A DNA stretch of 64,000 nt from Methylocystis sp. Sn-Cys (lineage in GTDB: Bacteria; Pseudomonadota; Alphaproteobacteria; Rhizobiales; Beijerinckiaceae): assembly GCF_016745395.1 (NCBI RefSeq), contig NZ_JAERVJ010000006.1:1-64000 (forward strand), in the 5' to 3' direction. The translations under genes were made by a program, and so were the position numbers. The notes beneath the pieces are model-generated. The model did not search any database, was not told the origin of the DNA, and saw only the letters and a list, made by a program, of their open reading frames with translations. Each line of letters begins with the position of its first letter. Positions within the stretch are counted from its first letter, which is position 1. Below are positions 24,975 to 34,629 of the stretch, piece after piece.

Positions 24975-26185
24975 TGGATGACATCACGACTGCCGTGGCC
25001 GCTCTCGGGCCGGGACCTCTACAGGACGCATCGCTGCGGCGCTGCGTCGATCCGCTATTTTCCCGTGTGCTCGGAACGAATCCGGGCACAATTTGTCTCG
25101 CGAACCATTCTCTCGGGCGTCCGCTCGACAGGATGCAGGCGGACCTCGAGCGCTATACGGCTGCCTGGTATGACAATCTCGACGGCGCCTGGGAAGAATG
25201 GCTCGCAGAGGTAGGCGCTTTTCGGGCCAATGTGGGCGCTTTGATCAATGCGCCGGAATCGGGATGCATTGTTCCGAAAACGAGCGCCGGCCAGGGGCTG
25301 CGGGCGGTGCTGAACTGTTTCGACAGGCCGATCCGCGTGCTGACGACGCGCAGCGAATTCGATTCGATTGACTTCGTGCTCAAAAGCTTCGCCGGGCGCG
25401 GACGCGTCGAACTGCAATGGATCGCGCCGCACGCGAACCGGCTGTACCGGGAAGTGGACGTCATCGACGCGCTGGGGCAAAAGCCCGATCTCGTCGTTTT
25501 TTCTCTCGTTTTTTACGACACCGGGCAGTGGTTGCAGGATGCGGGGGCGATCGTGCATGCGGCGCGAGAGCAGGGGGCTTGCGTTCTCGTCGACCTCTAC
25601 CACGCCGCCGGCGCTCTGCCGGTCGATGTTCAAAGCCTCGACATCGATTTCGCTATCGGCGGTTCCTACAAATATTTGCGCGGCGGGCCGGGCGCCGCTT
25701 GGCTCTATGCGCATCCGCGACGGCTCGCGACGATGCGCACCTTGGACACGGGCTGGTTCGCGCGCCCAGAGCCTTTCAACTTCACCCGGGCGGAGGAAGC
25801 GCGCGTAGCGGCCGGCGGCGACGGCTGGCTCGAGTCCACACCGGCCATCGCGCCCTTTTATCAGGCGCGCGCCGGTCTCGAATTCACACGCGCGATCGGC
25901 GTGGAGCGGCTGCGCGCCCATTCGCTCGCGCACTGCGCACGGCTCCAAGACCTGCTTGCCGCAAATGGGGTCGAGACTCTACATCCCGGCGCGCCGCGCG
26001 GCGCCTTCCTCGCGATCCGCACGCCGCAAGCCAGAGACTGCGTGCGCAGGCTCGAGGAGGCGGGCGTCGTCTGCGATGCGCGCGGCGACGTTTTGCGGGT
26101 CTGTCCGGATGTTCTGACCAAGCCTCAGGAAATCGAAGACGCGGCGCGGCTTATCAGCCTCGCGCTTTCAGCCGGCTCGAAATGA
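24974..26185 (+). CDS. kynU: Kynureninase
   Basis: A 403-residue PLP enzyme that cleaves kynurenine to anthranilate and alanine. The PLP lysine is in GGSYKYLRGGPGAAW; other family stretches are CLANHSLGRPL, VVFSLVFYDTGQWLQD and VLVDLYHAAGALPVDV. The ATG shares its first base with the last base of the kynA stop codon. A start further upstream would run through kynA and is rejected. Together with kynA it turns tryptophan into anthranilate if a formamidase is encoded elsewhere. Confidence 0.94.
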   Translation: MDDITTAVAALGPGPLQDASLRRCVDPLFSRVLGTNPGTICLANHSLGRPLDRMQADLERYTAAWYDNLDGAWEEWLAEVGAFRANVGALINAPESGCIVPKTSAGQGLRAVLNCFDRPIRVLTTRSEFDSIDFVLKSFAGRGRVELQWIAPHANRLYREVDVIDALGQKPDLVVFSLVFYDTGQWLQDAGAIVHAAREQGACVLVDLYHAAGALPVDVQSLDIDFAIGGSYKYLRGGPGAAWLYAHPRRLATMRTLDTGWFARPEPFNFTRAEEARVAAGGDGWLESTPAIAPFYQARAGLEFTRAIGVERLRAHSLAHCARLQDLLAANGVETLHPGAPRGAFLAIRTPQARDCVRRLEEAGVVCDARGDVLRVCPDVLTKPQEIEDAARLISLALSAGSK

Positions 26186-26212
26186 CGCTGGTCTAAGAAT
26201 GGCGTCTTCGGA

Positions 26213-26731
26213 TCATTTCCAGGAGAGCTGATCTTTTGGCAGGCGGCCGCTTGGATCGTAGACAGAAACTTTGTGAGGGAGATGCTCGCCCCATTTCCAC
26301 AAAACAAGGTTTTGGTCAGTCTCGCTGGCTCCCGGCGCGAAGCTCGGGACGAGGATGCCCACAGCGCCGGCATTCATGAGCCGCTGAGCGACTCGCCAAG
26401 AAGCCGGCTCCCGCCCCTGCGAAATGTCAGAGAACCAGGCGCAGGCCATATCGTCCAGAGAGACGCCAGCGGTTTTGCGATGATCTTCGGTTCGAAGATC
26501 GACAACATCTTCGCAGTCGATGTCGTATGAGCAGAGCACGCAGGGTTCGATCTTGTGCGCGAAGCCTTGGTTGATCTCCTTGACGGCTGTCATGATCGTG
26601 AGCGCGAGATAGAGCGCCGGCGCGCCTTTCGGGTTGAAGCGCGCCCCGCGTATCGCGGCGCCTGCCCCCGAGAGCGGAGCAAAAGACCAACGCGGATCAT
26701 GCGCCCTGTAGCAGGTCGCCTGAAATCTCAA
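26213..26731 (-). CDS. RES-domain toxin
   Basis: From a TTG start overlapping the antitoxin stop (TTGA, 4 bases) with AAGG upstream, a 172-residue RES-family protein. The RES features are YRAHDPRWSFAPLSGAGA (Arg), PALYLALTIMTAVKEI (Glu) and the later RLMNAGAVGILVPSF. RES toxins such as MbcT and ParT degrade or transfer ADP-ribose from NAD+. A longer frame to 26881 would overlap the antitoxin by 150 bases and is Arg-rich junk before the domain. It forms a toxin-antitoxin pair with the upstream gene, plausibly for replicon maintenance. Confidence 0.85.
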   Translation of the reverse strand: MRFQATCYRAHDPRWSFAPLSGAGAAIRGARFNPKGAPALYLALTIMTAVKEINQGFAHKIEPCVLCSYDIDCEDVVDLRTEDHRKTAGVSLDDMACAWFSDISQGREPASWRVAQRLMNAGAVGILVPSFAPGASETDQNLVLWKWGEHLPHKVSVYDPSGRLPKDQLSWK

Positions 26732-27189
26732 GCAAAGCCGCCTTGCGCGATATGATCGAGGTAATCGCGTAGCGCGCCGGCTTGCCCGTCCTTCACCAGG
26801 GACTCTGCCGTGCGCCCGCCGAAAGCGGCGATCGGCTGGGCGCGATACCAGGCCATCGCCTGCTCCTTGCCGCCTGCCCAATCCGAGACGCGCGACACGA
26901 TCTCGAGCATTTCCTTGAGACGGGACTGGGTCTTGGGCGCCTCCAACCGGGCGAGCTTGTAGAACGCCTCGCGGCTCAAACCGACGGTTTCAGCGATTTG
27001 TCCCTTTGACATGCCGAATGTCGTCGCGACTTTATCCACGGTGACCAAGCCCCGGTGATTCATAAGGTCCGCAACCAAGGGCGCGGGCTCCAGCCCGGCT
27101 GGAAAATCGGCCGCGGCCTTTGCCCGTGATTTGCGGCGGACGGACGCTGTTGTCTTGGTTGTTGTTGCGCGGGATTTGGGAGTGACCAT
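26728..27189 (-). CDS. Xre/MbcA/ParS family antitoxin
   Basis: A 153-residue antitoxin of the family paired with RES toxins. After a basic, disordered N-terminus (KSRATTTKTTASVRRKSRAKAAAD) comes an Xre-type helix-turn-helix (VDKVATTFGMSKGQIAETVGLSREAFYK, about residues 52-80) and the toxin-binding C-terminal domain (EMLEIVSRVSDWAGGKEQAMAWYRAQPIAAFGGRTAESLV). It is upstream of the toxin gene, as is usual for this class, and should repress the pair's promoter. Confidence 0.88.
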   Translation of the reverse strand: MVTPKSRATTTKTTASVRRKSRAKAAADFPAGLEPAPLVADLMNHRGLVTVDKVATTFGMSKGQIAETVGLSREAFYKLARLEAPKTQSRLKEMLEIVSRVSDWAGGKEQAMAWYRAQPIAAFGGRTAESLVKDGQAGALRDYLDHIAQGGFA

Positions 27190-27682
27190 TGGAAGCTATT
27201 TTGCCTGATTTAGAGGGCGTATTATAGGGCATAAAGAGGTCGACGCAATTGGGTCACAGGGTTTTTCGGCTAGGCGAAGTTAATCGCGCCAAGAGGACAA
27301 GCTGAGCAGTAAAGGCGAGACGCTCGATCCCTGGGCCAACTAGTTTCGCCAAATCGCCGTTGCAGCGCCCCTCTGCCGCAAAAGGTACCCACAGATTTTT
27401 TCGCCTGCCGAGACGCCCGACGGTCCATGTGGCTCATCGATGATTTGCTGTGCTTATAGCCGCCCGTTAGTCAGCCCGACAATTAATCCCGCTGATACAT
27501 GCAATATCCGCCCGAATTTCTGGAAAAATACCTCCTGGATTCTGTCTCGGCTTTCCCCTTTAAGCTATAGCGTGAGCGGAACTGGGCGTTTCGATCTCGC
27601 CTGGAGCGTGGCAAGATATCGCGCTAAGGCATAACCGTGTGCGGCTTCCGGATTAAAAGGCTTTTCGCATAAGGGGGGTCTA
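27190..27682. other. Divergent intergenic region
   Basis: 493 bases between the antitoxin (minus) and the FecR-type gene (plus). It must hold both promoters, but I see no convincing -10/-35 pair, repeat or small gene. AAGGGGGGT (27671-27679) just before the TTG start at 27683 is a strong ribosome binding site. Confidence 0.5.
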
Positions 27683-30600
27683 TTGCGTCGGTTTTTCTGC
27701 TTGTCGATTGTCTTAGGCGTTTTGTGGAGCCAGGTTGCTTACGCCCAGGAACCGTTCCCCCGACCGCCGCCGCGCGCCGGCGTGATCGTGTCCGCCAAGG
27801 GCGGCGAAGAGTTGCGGATCATGCGCGAAGGACATTGGCGTCCCGCCGTGGTTACGCAGGATGTCCTCGGCGGCGACACGCTGAAGACCGGCGAGCTCGG
27901 CGCTTTGGGAATCACCTTTGCCGACCAGACGACAATTCGTCTCGGCCGCCAGTCGACCCTCGTCGTCAACGCCATCGCGTCGAGCCCGGAACAAGGAACG
28001 ACCGAACTCACGCTTCCGGGGGGCGCGGTTTGGGCCCGGGCCTCCCGCGGGGGCTCCGGCGTCAAGGTCAACACGCCGGCCGCAGCCGCGGCCATCCGCG
28101 GCACCGACTGGTCGCTCAACGTCCAGGGCGACCGCACGGCGCTCGTCGTCATGGAAGGGGAGATCGAACTCTCCAATCCGCAGGGATCGGTGATAGTGCG
28201 CCAGGGGGAGGCGGCGAGCGCACGCATCGGCGAGAAGCCCACGAAGACGGTCCTCGTACGCTCCGACGACCGCGAGCAGATGTTGTTCTATGTGGAGCTG
28301 CGCGATTTGTTCCGTCAGCTTTTGGCGTCGCCGCTGCAAGGCAGTCGGCGTCAGGCCGAGCTGGCCCGTCTAACCGCCATCCCCCCCGCCTCGAGAACGG
28401 CGGAGGACTGGCTGCGCATAGCTGAAACCGGCGTCAACATCGACCGACGCGAAACGCTTCAACACGCAATCGCGGAAGCACACCAGCGCTTGCAAGGTCG
28501 AGAGGGCGGCGGCTCGGTCGGCGCTCTGCGAGCAAGGCTCGATCTTGTCGAGGCGATCGTCGCCGGCTCGGAGAAGCGCTACGCCGAAGCCGCGACGCTT
28601 TTCGCACGCGCGGCGCGCTCCCTGAGCGGGCCGCGCCGGGAGGAGGCCGAGTGCGGATATTTCGCGGCGGCGACGCTGGCGAATCCCAAGAAGCTGCTGC
28701 CCTGGCCCAAAGCCGGCGACGCCAATCAAAGCTTCTGCGCAGCCTATGTCACCGCGTTCGGCAAAACCATCGGCGAGGCTCAGACGATCCTCGATCTGGC
28801 GACGAAGACGCATCCGCGCGACCTCAGAACGGTTCTTTTGTCATCCGAGATTGCCGTGCTTATGGATCGGCGCAGCGCGCTGCGCGCGATGGTCGAGCAA
28901 CTGCGCGCGATCGACCCGACAAGCGCAGAGGCGCTGTACGCCTCAGGCTCGCTCAAAGGATTGATCGATAACGACCTAGATGGCGCGGTTCGCGACCTGA
29001 CCGAAGCCGCCCGTCTCGCGCCGGGTTCGAGCAGCGTCTGGAATGCGCTCGGGCTGGCGGAATATGCGCGCGACGCGAACCTCGAGGCCGAGGCCGCCTA
29101 TCGTCGGGGGATCGCGGAAGATCCCTATAACCCGGTCCCCTACGCGAATCTCGCGACCGTGCTGCTGGATCAGAGCCGCGTGCGGGAGGCGGGGCAATTG
29201 ATCGACAGGGCGCTCGAACTCGACCCGTCCCTCGACGCAGCCTACACGGCGAAAGGCCGCTATTACCTGCAGACCGGCGATATGACCAAGGCGCTGGAAT
29301 ATGTGCTGGCGGGAAGCGCGGCCAATCCCGCTTCGGCGCAAGCGCTCTTGATGACCGCCATCGTCCAATACCAGTCTGGAGACCTCCAGGTCGCCGCCCA
29401 GGCCTTCGACAACGCCGACCGCCTGGACAAGAACGATCCCGTCACCTCTATCGCGCGCACCGCGATCGCCATCGACCAGCGTGACGCGGACGCGGCGATT
29501 CTCAACGCCCGCGAGGCCGTGCGCCGCTATCGTAACCGGGGCGGGTTTTTCTCCGCCCTGGCCGCCACCCGCACAGGAGGAAGCTATCTGGGCGATGCCT
29601 ATCGGCTCCTGGGACTCGACGAGTGGGCGCGCTTCTACACCGATCGCGTCGCCGATCCTTTCACGGCGGTCAGTTACTTCGATTATTCGGCCGTCCGCCG
29701 AACACGGCCTTTCTTCACTTTATCCACGCTCGATGAGCTCAATGGCGCTGAGCACGCCGACGTTGCCGGGAATTTCGTTATCCAGGGACTTCTACTCGAC
29801 CCTTTGGCGGTTTCTAGCCGGCTTGGGCGTATCGATTTGCTGAGACGCCCGTTTCTCGACGTGGAGATCGGCGGGTCGTGGATCAACCGGGGCGGATCAG
29901 GCGGCTGGTGGAGCGAGGCGTCGGCGCAGGCGTTCGCCAACGACCCGCTTCCGACCGCCGTCTCTATCAACGCCTCGCAGACTCGCGCAATGGATCGCGC
30001 CGACCGTTATCCGGGAGGCGAGAAAACCCAGAACGCGAGCATCTTTGTCGGCATGGCCCCGAACGCCGCAGACCGGTTTCTGTTCTGGAGCGCCGCGAGC
30101 GCCGTCGAGCCGGACCTGATCTCGCCGGCGATCACTCTCGCGGATGAAGATCGGCGCAAAATTCGCGCGGGCCAAGCTGGCGCGGGCTACAGCCACACCT
30201 TCGGCTATCGAGACGTGCTGAACATGGCGGTCGTCGGAACGCGCACCGAGCTTCGAGACCGCCGCTTTGCTATCTCCGCCCTGCTCGACCCGTTTTTCAA
30301 CCTATTTCCGATGACTCTCGAGACGCAAGTGAGACGCAGGGTCGAAACCGATACGCTGACAGCCGCCGCGAGCCACTTGTTCGGCGTGGGCGACCTTACG
30401 TTGCGTAGCGGCGTTGAAATGCAGACTGGCCGCTCGCGCGCCGCCGAGAACGATTTCCTGAGGCTGACCATTCCTGCCTTCGACACTCAGGCGACCCAAT
30501 TGGTGAACAATGCGGCCAGCGTCAATTTCACCGCCGGCCGGCTCTATTCGTTCGCCACCTGGCAGCCGATCGACAATTTTCAGGCGGAGGCTGGCCTCGA

Positions 30601-31366
30601 AGCCGTCCGACTGGATACGAGCAACACATCGGTCGAAACAAGGGTCAATCCACGCGTTGGCGTTGGCTTCGCGCCCATTGACGGCCAGTGGTTGCGGGCG
30701 GCCTGGCGACGCGACACGGAACTGCCGAGCAGCTTCTCGCTGGCGCCGGTCGCGACGCTTGGTCTCGTCCCGAACAGTATCCCGCTCCTGCTCGCCGGGC
30801 GCAAAGAGACGGCGGCGCTCCGTTACGACGCCGAATGGACATCACAGATTTTTACTTCGGTGGAATACCAGCGCCAGCGCGCCTCTGGGCTTAGGGTAGG
30901 GGTTCCCGACACGCTCGAGACCTTCGACCTCGCCAAAGCGCGCCTCGATACTCTGAGCGCGAGCGCCAACCTCTGGCTCACACATGGCGTCGGCGTGTTC
31001 GGCGCAGTCGGTCTCGCCCGCTCGCGGACAACCGACGTCAACGGCGACGCCGTGGACGTACCTTACATCCCCAAGCGCTTCGGGCGGGCTGGTCTGACCT
31101 TCGTTCACCCGAGCCGCCTTCGTTTCAGCGTCGTCCAGAACTACATTGGCCGACGCTTCGACGCGCCGGGAGGAGTCGAGCTCAAGCCGTTGTGGACCAC
31201 CGATCTGAGCGCGAGCTTCGAAACGCAGGACCGCCGTTTCCTCTTCGGCTTCTCGGTGCTCAACCTGTTCGACAGGCGATATGATCAATGGGCGGCGCGC
31301 GCTCAGAGCGAGGCTGTTGCCGGTGAACGGCGCACCCTCGCCGCAAGCGTGAGGGTCCGCTTCTGA
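27683..31366 (+). CDS. FecR-domain, TPR and outer-membrane barrel protein
   Basis: A 1,227-residue exported protein. A signal peptide (RRFFCLSIVLGVLWSQVAYAQ) is followed by a FecR domain (about residues 35-175; GGDTLKTGELGALGITFADQT, AAIRGTDWSLNV), TPR repeats (about 370-620; LAEYARDANLEAEAAYRRGI, AYTAKGRYYLQTGDMTKAL) and a long C-terminal region (about 680-1227) with alternating polarity and a terminal VRVRF, typical of an outer-membrane beta-barrel. TTG is the start because AAGGGGGGT lies just upstream. The next gene, a CHASE2-adenylate cyclase, overlaps its stop by one base. The pair probably senses an envelope signal and passes it to cAMP synthesis; this is inference from domains and coupling. 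Confidence 0.85.
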   Translation: MRRFFCLSIVLGVLWSQVAYAQEPFPRPPPRAGVIVSAKGGEELRIMREGHWRPAVVTQDVLGGDTLKTGELGALGITFADQTTIRLGRQSTLVVNAIASSPEQGTTELTLPGGAVWARASRGGSGVKVNTPAAAAAIRGTDWSLNVQGDRTALVVMEGEIELSNPQGSVIVRQGEAASARIGEKPTKTVLVRSDDREQMLFYVELRDLFRQLLASPLQGSRRQAELARLTAIPPASRTAEDWLRIAETGVNIDRRETLQHAIAEAHQRLQGREGGGSVGALRARLDLVEAIVAGSEKRYAEAATLFARAARSLSGPRREEAECGYFAAATLANPKKLLPWPKAGDANQSFCAAYVTAFGKTIGEAQTILDLATKTHPRDLRTVLLSSEIAVLMDRRSALRAMVEQLRAIDPTSAEALYASGSLKGLIDNDLDGAVRDLTEAARLAPGSSSVWNALGLAEYARDANLEAEAAYRRGIAEDPYNPVPYANLATVLLDQSRVREAGQLIDRALELDPSLDAAYTAKGRYYLQTGDMTKALEYVLAGSAANPASAQALLMTAIVQYQSGDLQVAAQAFDNADRLDKNDPVTSIARTAIAIDQRDADAAILNAREAVRRYRNRGGFFSALAATRTGGSYLGDAYRLLGLDEWARFYTDRVADPFTAVSYFDYSAVRRTRPFFTLSTLDELNGAEHADVAGNFVIQGLLLDPLAVSSRLGRIDLLRRPFLDVEIGGSWINRGGSGGWWSEASAQAFANDPLPTAVSINASQTRAMDRADRYPGGEKTQNASIFVGMAPNAADRFLFWSAASAVEPDLISPAITLADEDRRKIRAGQAGAGYSHTFGYRDVLNMAVVGTRTELRDRRFAISALLDPFFNLFPMTLETQVRRRVETDTLTAAASHLFGVGDLTLRSGVEMQTGRSRAAENDFLRLTIPAFDTQATQLVNNAASVNFTAGRLYSFATWQPIDNFQAEAGLEAVRLDTSNTSVETRVNPRVGVGFAPIDGQWLRAAWRRDTELPSSFSLAPVATLGLVPNSIPLLLAGRKETAALRYDAEWTSQIFTSVEYQRQRASGLRVGVPDTLETFDLAKARLDTLSASANLWLTHGVGVFGAVGLARSRTTDVNGDAVDVPYIPKRFGRAGLTFVHPSRLRFSVVQNYIGRRFDAPGGVELKPLWTTDLSASFETQDRRFLFGFSVLNLFDRRYDQWAARAQSEAVAGERRTLAASVRVRF

Positions 31367-33237
31367 TGCTCGGCGGAGCGCGTCTGTCGGGGGCCCGCGC
31401 GCGCATGGGCGACATGCTGTCGCGCGTCATGAACGCATGGGCCCGCGCGCATCCATCGCGCCGTGGATTGCTGCTGGCCATTTTCATCGCCGTTCTCCTC
31501 TCGGCGCTGCATGCGCGCGCCGACCTGCAGTTCGCCGAGGCGCGGGCGTACGACCTGCTTTCGACTCTCTGGCCGGCGAGGCCGCCGGCGCCAGGCGCAG
31601 TCATTGTCGCGATCGACGAACCCTCCTTCGCCGAGGTCGGAGCGCGCTGGCCTTGGCCGCGCGCGCTCCATGCGCGCCTCGTGAAAGAGCTACGCGCGGC
31701 GGGCGCCCGCGTCGTGGCGCTCGACGTGCTCTTCGCGGAGCCGGCCGATCCGGAGGACGATGTGGTGTTGGCGCAGGCGCTCGGCGCGGACAATGTGCTT
31801 GCCGCCGTTCAAGACGTCATCCACATGGATCAGGGCACGCAGGTCTCTCGCGTGAACCCTCTTTCGATGCTGCTGGCTGGCGGCGCCAGATCCGGCGACA
31901 CTTCTGTGAACCTCGACGGGGACGGCGTGATGCGGCGGGCGCCGCCCATCGAGGAAAGCTTCATCGAAGCCGTCCTGAGAGCGCGCGGCGAGACGGCGAA
32001 GAAAAGCCCACCCGGCGCTTTGCTACAGTTCTTCGGCGGCGCCAGAACTTATCCGACCGTCTCCTATTATCAGGCGCTCGATCCGAAACGCTTCCTCCCC
32101 GCCGGGTTTTTCAAAGACCGCACGGTGCTCGTTGGCCTCAGCCTGAAGGCGGCGCCCGCGACGGACAGCAGCGCGACGGACGCGTTCCAGACGCCCTTCA
32201 CGATCCATGACGCCACGATGACCGCGGGCATCGAGCTGCACGCGACAATTCTCGACAATCTGAGTTACCGCCTGTGGACGACGCCGGTGAGCCAGAGCGT
32301 GTTGAGTCTCGCTGTGTTTTTCTCGGCGTGGATCGGCGCAGGCTTTCGCACGGGGCAGACGGCCCTTCGTCAGGCGGCCGAGCCAGCTCTGATGGTTATC
32401 GCTGTGATCATTGGAAGCTATCTGCTGCTCCGCTATGGGCGCTTATGGCTTGCCCCGGTCGCTCCGGCCCTGGCCGTCGTGGGCGCTTACGGGGCGCGCG
32501 TGGGTTTCGACTATGCGCGCGAGCGGCGTCTGCGCGCGCAGATCTCCAACGCCTTCGCGCGCTACGTCGCGCCGGCGCTCGTCGAAGAGTTGATGAAAGA
32601 CCCGAAAGCGCTCCAGCTCGGCGGCGAGCGGCGAGAGATCACCGTTTTGTTTTGCGACGTGCGCGGTTTCACAGGCCTGTCCGAGCGTCTCAAAGATGAT
32701 CCGATCAAGCTCATGACGATCATCAACCGACTGCTGGACGCGCTCTCCGCCGAAGTGCTAGCGACGCGCGGCACCATCGACAAATACATGGGCGATTGCG
32801 TGATGGCGTTCTGGAACGCCCCGGTCCCTGTCGCTGACCACCCCCACGCCGCCGTCGCCACAGCCGTTCGGATGGGAGAGACGGTCGCACGCCTCAATAC
32901 GCAGCTTGCGGACGAAGACCCGACCCATGTGCCCCTCGCCGTCGGGGTAGGAGTCGCCACGGGGGTATGCGTGGTGGGCAACATCGGGTCGCGCTGGCGC
33001 TACGACTACTCTGTGCTTGGCGACACAGTGAATCTGGCCTCGCGACTAGAGGGCCTGACGAAAGAGTTCGGCGTCGGCGTCATCGTCGGACCGGAAACCG
33101 CGGAGAGGGTCTCGGATCGATATGATGTGCAGAAGCTCGCGCATATCGCCGTGAGAGGCAGAAGTGAAAAGCTTCCCGTTTTCGCCGTCTCGGAAAGGCG
33201 CGAAACATCTGCGACGATATTAGAGCAGACACCCTGA
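31366..33237 (+). CDS. CHASE2-domain class III adenylate cyclase
   Basis: A 623-residue membrane protein. One N-terminal helix (RRGLLLAIFIAVLLSALHA) leads into a periplasmic CHASE2 sensor domain (about residues 45-290; GAVIVAIDEPSFAEVGARWPW), then membrane helices (about 300-375) and a cytoplasmic cyclase (about 415-600). The cyclase keeps both metal-binding Asp (FCDVRGFTGLSERL; KYMGDCVMAFWNAP) and the substrate segment YSVLGDTVNLASRLEGLTKE, so it should be active and make cAMP. The ATG shares one base with the stop codon of the FecR-TPR-barrel gene, implying coupled translation and joint function. Confidence 0.93.
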   Translation: MLGGARLSGARARMGDMLSRVMNAWARAHPSRRGLLLAIFIAVLLSALHARADLQFAEARAYDLLSTLWPARPPAPGAVIVAIDEPSFAEVGARWPWPRALHARLVKELRAAGARVVALDVLFAEPADPEDDVVLAQALGADNVLAAVQDVIHMDQGTQVSRVNPLSMLLAGGARSGDTSVNLDGDGVMRRAPPIEESFIEAVLRARGETAKKSPPGALLQFFGGARTYPTVSYYQALDPKRFLPAGFFKDRTVLVGLSLKAAPATDSSATDAFQTPFTIHDATMTAGIELHATILDNLSYRLWTTPVSQSVLSLAVFFSAWIGAGFRTGQTALRQAAEPALMVIAVIIGSYLLLRYGRLWLAPVAPALAVVGAYGARVGFDYARERRLRAQISNAFARYVAPALVEELMKDPKALQLGGERREITVLFCDVRGFTGLSERLKDDPIKLMTIINRLLDALSAEVLATRGTIDKYMGDCVMAFWNAPVPVADHPHAAVATAVRMGETVARLNTQLADEDPTHVPLAVGVGVATGVCVVGNIGSRWRYDYSVLGDTVNLASRLEGLTKEFGVGVIVGPETAERVSDRYDVQKLAHIAVRGRSEKLPVFAVSERRETSATILEQTP

Positions 33238-33447
33238 AACGCCATGACGCAGAGTCGCGCTTCAGCGCCAGCGCCACGCTCTGCGAGTCATATTAGCTAG
33301 AGTCTCTGTCGAACCCGAATGGTTCTTCGAGGCGGAGTCCCGCCAGCGCGTCTCATGTGCATTAGCACACAGGTTAACGCCCGAGGGAAGGCCTAACTGG
33401 CTCCGCTAGTTGATCGCGCAACTGCGTCACAACTCGAGGATGCTGAA

Positions 33448-34599
33448 ATGAGTAGTTTGACAGACGTTGATTTCGAGCACACTGGACCCGGGTGCTCTGC
33501 TGGCGTGCTTCTGAGGCGCTTTTGGCAACCCGTATTTGTTTCCGAAGAACTCAAAGTCGCGCATCCCGTGCCGGTGAAAATCCTGGGTGAGGAGCTCACG
33601 CTTTATCGCGGCGAAGATAATGTCGCGCACATCGTCGAGGGGCGCTGTCCGCATAGAGGGCTCGTGCTCTCGGTCGGCAAAGTCGAGGGCGACAGCATTC
33701 GTTGCCGCTATCACGGCTGGCAGTTCGACGCTTCCGGCCAGTGCGTCGAGCAGCCCTTCGAGCCGAAGTGTTTCTCGTCGAAAGTGCGTTTGCGCAGCTA
33801 TCCGGTCGAGGAATATTTTGGTTTGATCTGGGCCTATCTGGGTCCCGATCCTGCGCCGCCGCTGCCGCGCTGGCCCGGGTTGGAGCGCTACGGCTATTTC
33901 CATGTCGTGGAACAGCGCAAATGGAATTATTTTCACGACCTGGAGAACACGGTCGACGACGTTCACCAGCGTTGGGTCCATGCCGAGGGCATCTATCAGG
34001 ACGCGGGCAACGCGGGTGAAATCCCGGCCTCCGCAGCGCGCGCGACCGATTATGGTCTGATGCAATATACGTCATTCCCGAGCGGCTACCTGCGCAAGCT
34101 GGCGCTGTTCATGCCCAACATGCTGTATTTCAATTCGGGCGCCGGGGTGTTGCGGGGATTCAAGAGCTTCCTTTGGAACGTCCCGATCGATGACGTCAGC
34201 CACAAGATGTTTTTCATCTTCATCGCAACACATCTGTCCCCCGAGGAGGGACGCAACGTCGCCGACGGCGTGCGCGCTGGCCTGCGATACGTGGAAACGC
34301 TGCCCTCGGTCGAGAATGTCGTCGATTCCGTGTTGTCCGGGCGGATACGCTGGGAAGACGTCGACTCTCGTCCCGATCTCGTGCTCATCGAAGATGGCAT
34401 TGTTCTCAAGGGACAGGGCGTCATCCCCGACCGTTCGAAGAACCGCCTGGGAAGCTCCGATGCGGCGATCATCCTGCTGAGAAAGCTCTATGCGCGCGAG
34501 ATTGCCCGCATCGAGAGAGGGGAGCCGCCCGCCGTGTTTTCCGTACCCGACGAGCGCATCCTGTCGCAGATCGACGAATTTCAACCCGAGCCGGAGTAA
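33448..34599 (+). CDS. Rieske non-heme iron oxygenase
   Basis: A 383-residue oxygenase alpha subunit. The N-terminal Rieske domain has CPHRG and CRYHGW (Cys-x-His, Cys-x-x-His) around residues 68-91, and the catalytic domain has a mononuclear iron site in ENTVDDVHQRWVH (Asp-x2-His-x4-His). It resembles phenylpropionate dioxygenase and related ring-hydroxylating or demethylating enzymes. It opens the PKS-NRPS cluster, with CGAGGA as ribosome binding site. It most likely hydroxylates or desaturates the product or its fatty acyl starter; reductase partners are not encoded nearby. Confidence 0.9.
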   Translation: MSSLTDVDFEHTGPGCSAGVLLRRFWQPVFVSEELKVAHPVPVKILGEELTLYRGEDNVAHIVEGRCPHRGLVLSVGKVEGDSIRCRYHGWQFDASGQCVEQPFEPKCFSSKVRLRSYPVEEYFGLIWAYLGPDPAPPLPRWPGLERYGYFHVVEQRKWNYFHDLENTVDDVHQRWVHAEGIYQDAGNAGEIPASAARATDYGLMQYTSFPSGYLRKLALFMPNMLYFNSGAGVLRGFKSFLWNVPIDDVSHKMFFIFIATHLSPEEGRNVADGVRAGLRYVETLPSVENVVDSVLSGRIRWEDVDSRPDLVLIEDGIVLKGQGVIPDRSKNRLGSSDAAIILLRKLYAREIARIERGEPPAVFSVPDERILSQIDEFQPEPE

Positions 34600-34629
34600 G
34601 CGGACATTCGAGATACGAGGAGGCCTCTC

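Noticed and set aside
24117-26185. Link between kynA-kynU and the kynurenine made in MbnP by MbnH
   Set aside because: MbnH makes kynurenine on a protein Trp; KynA acts on free tryptophan. The genes are 35 kb apart with no shared regulation visible.
27683-31366. FecR-barrel protein as the missing MbnR or MbnT
   Set aside because: Its FecR domain is followed by TPRs, it has no visible TonB box or plug domain, it lies far from the mbn genes and is coupled to a cyclase.
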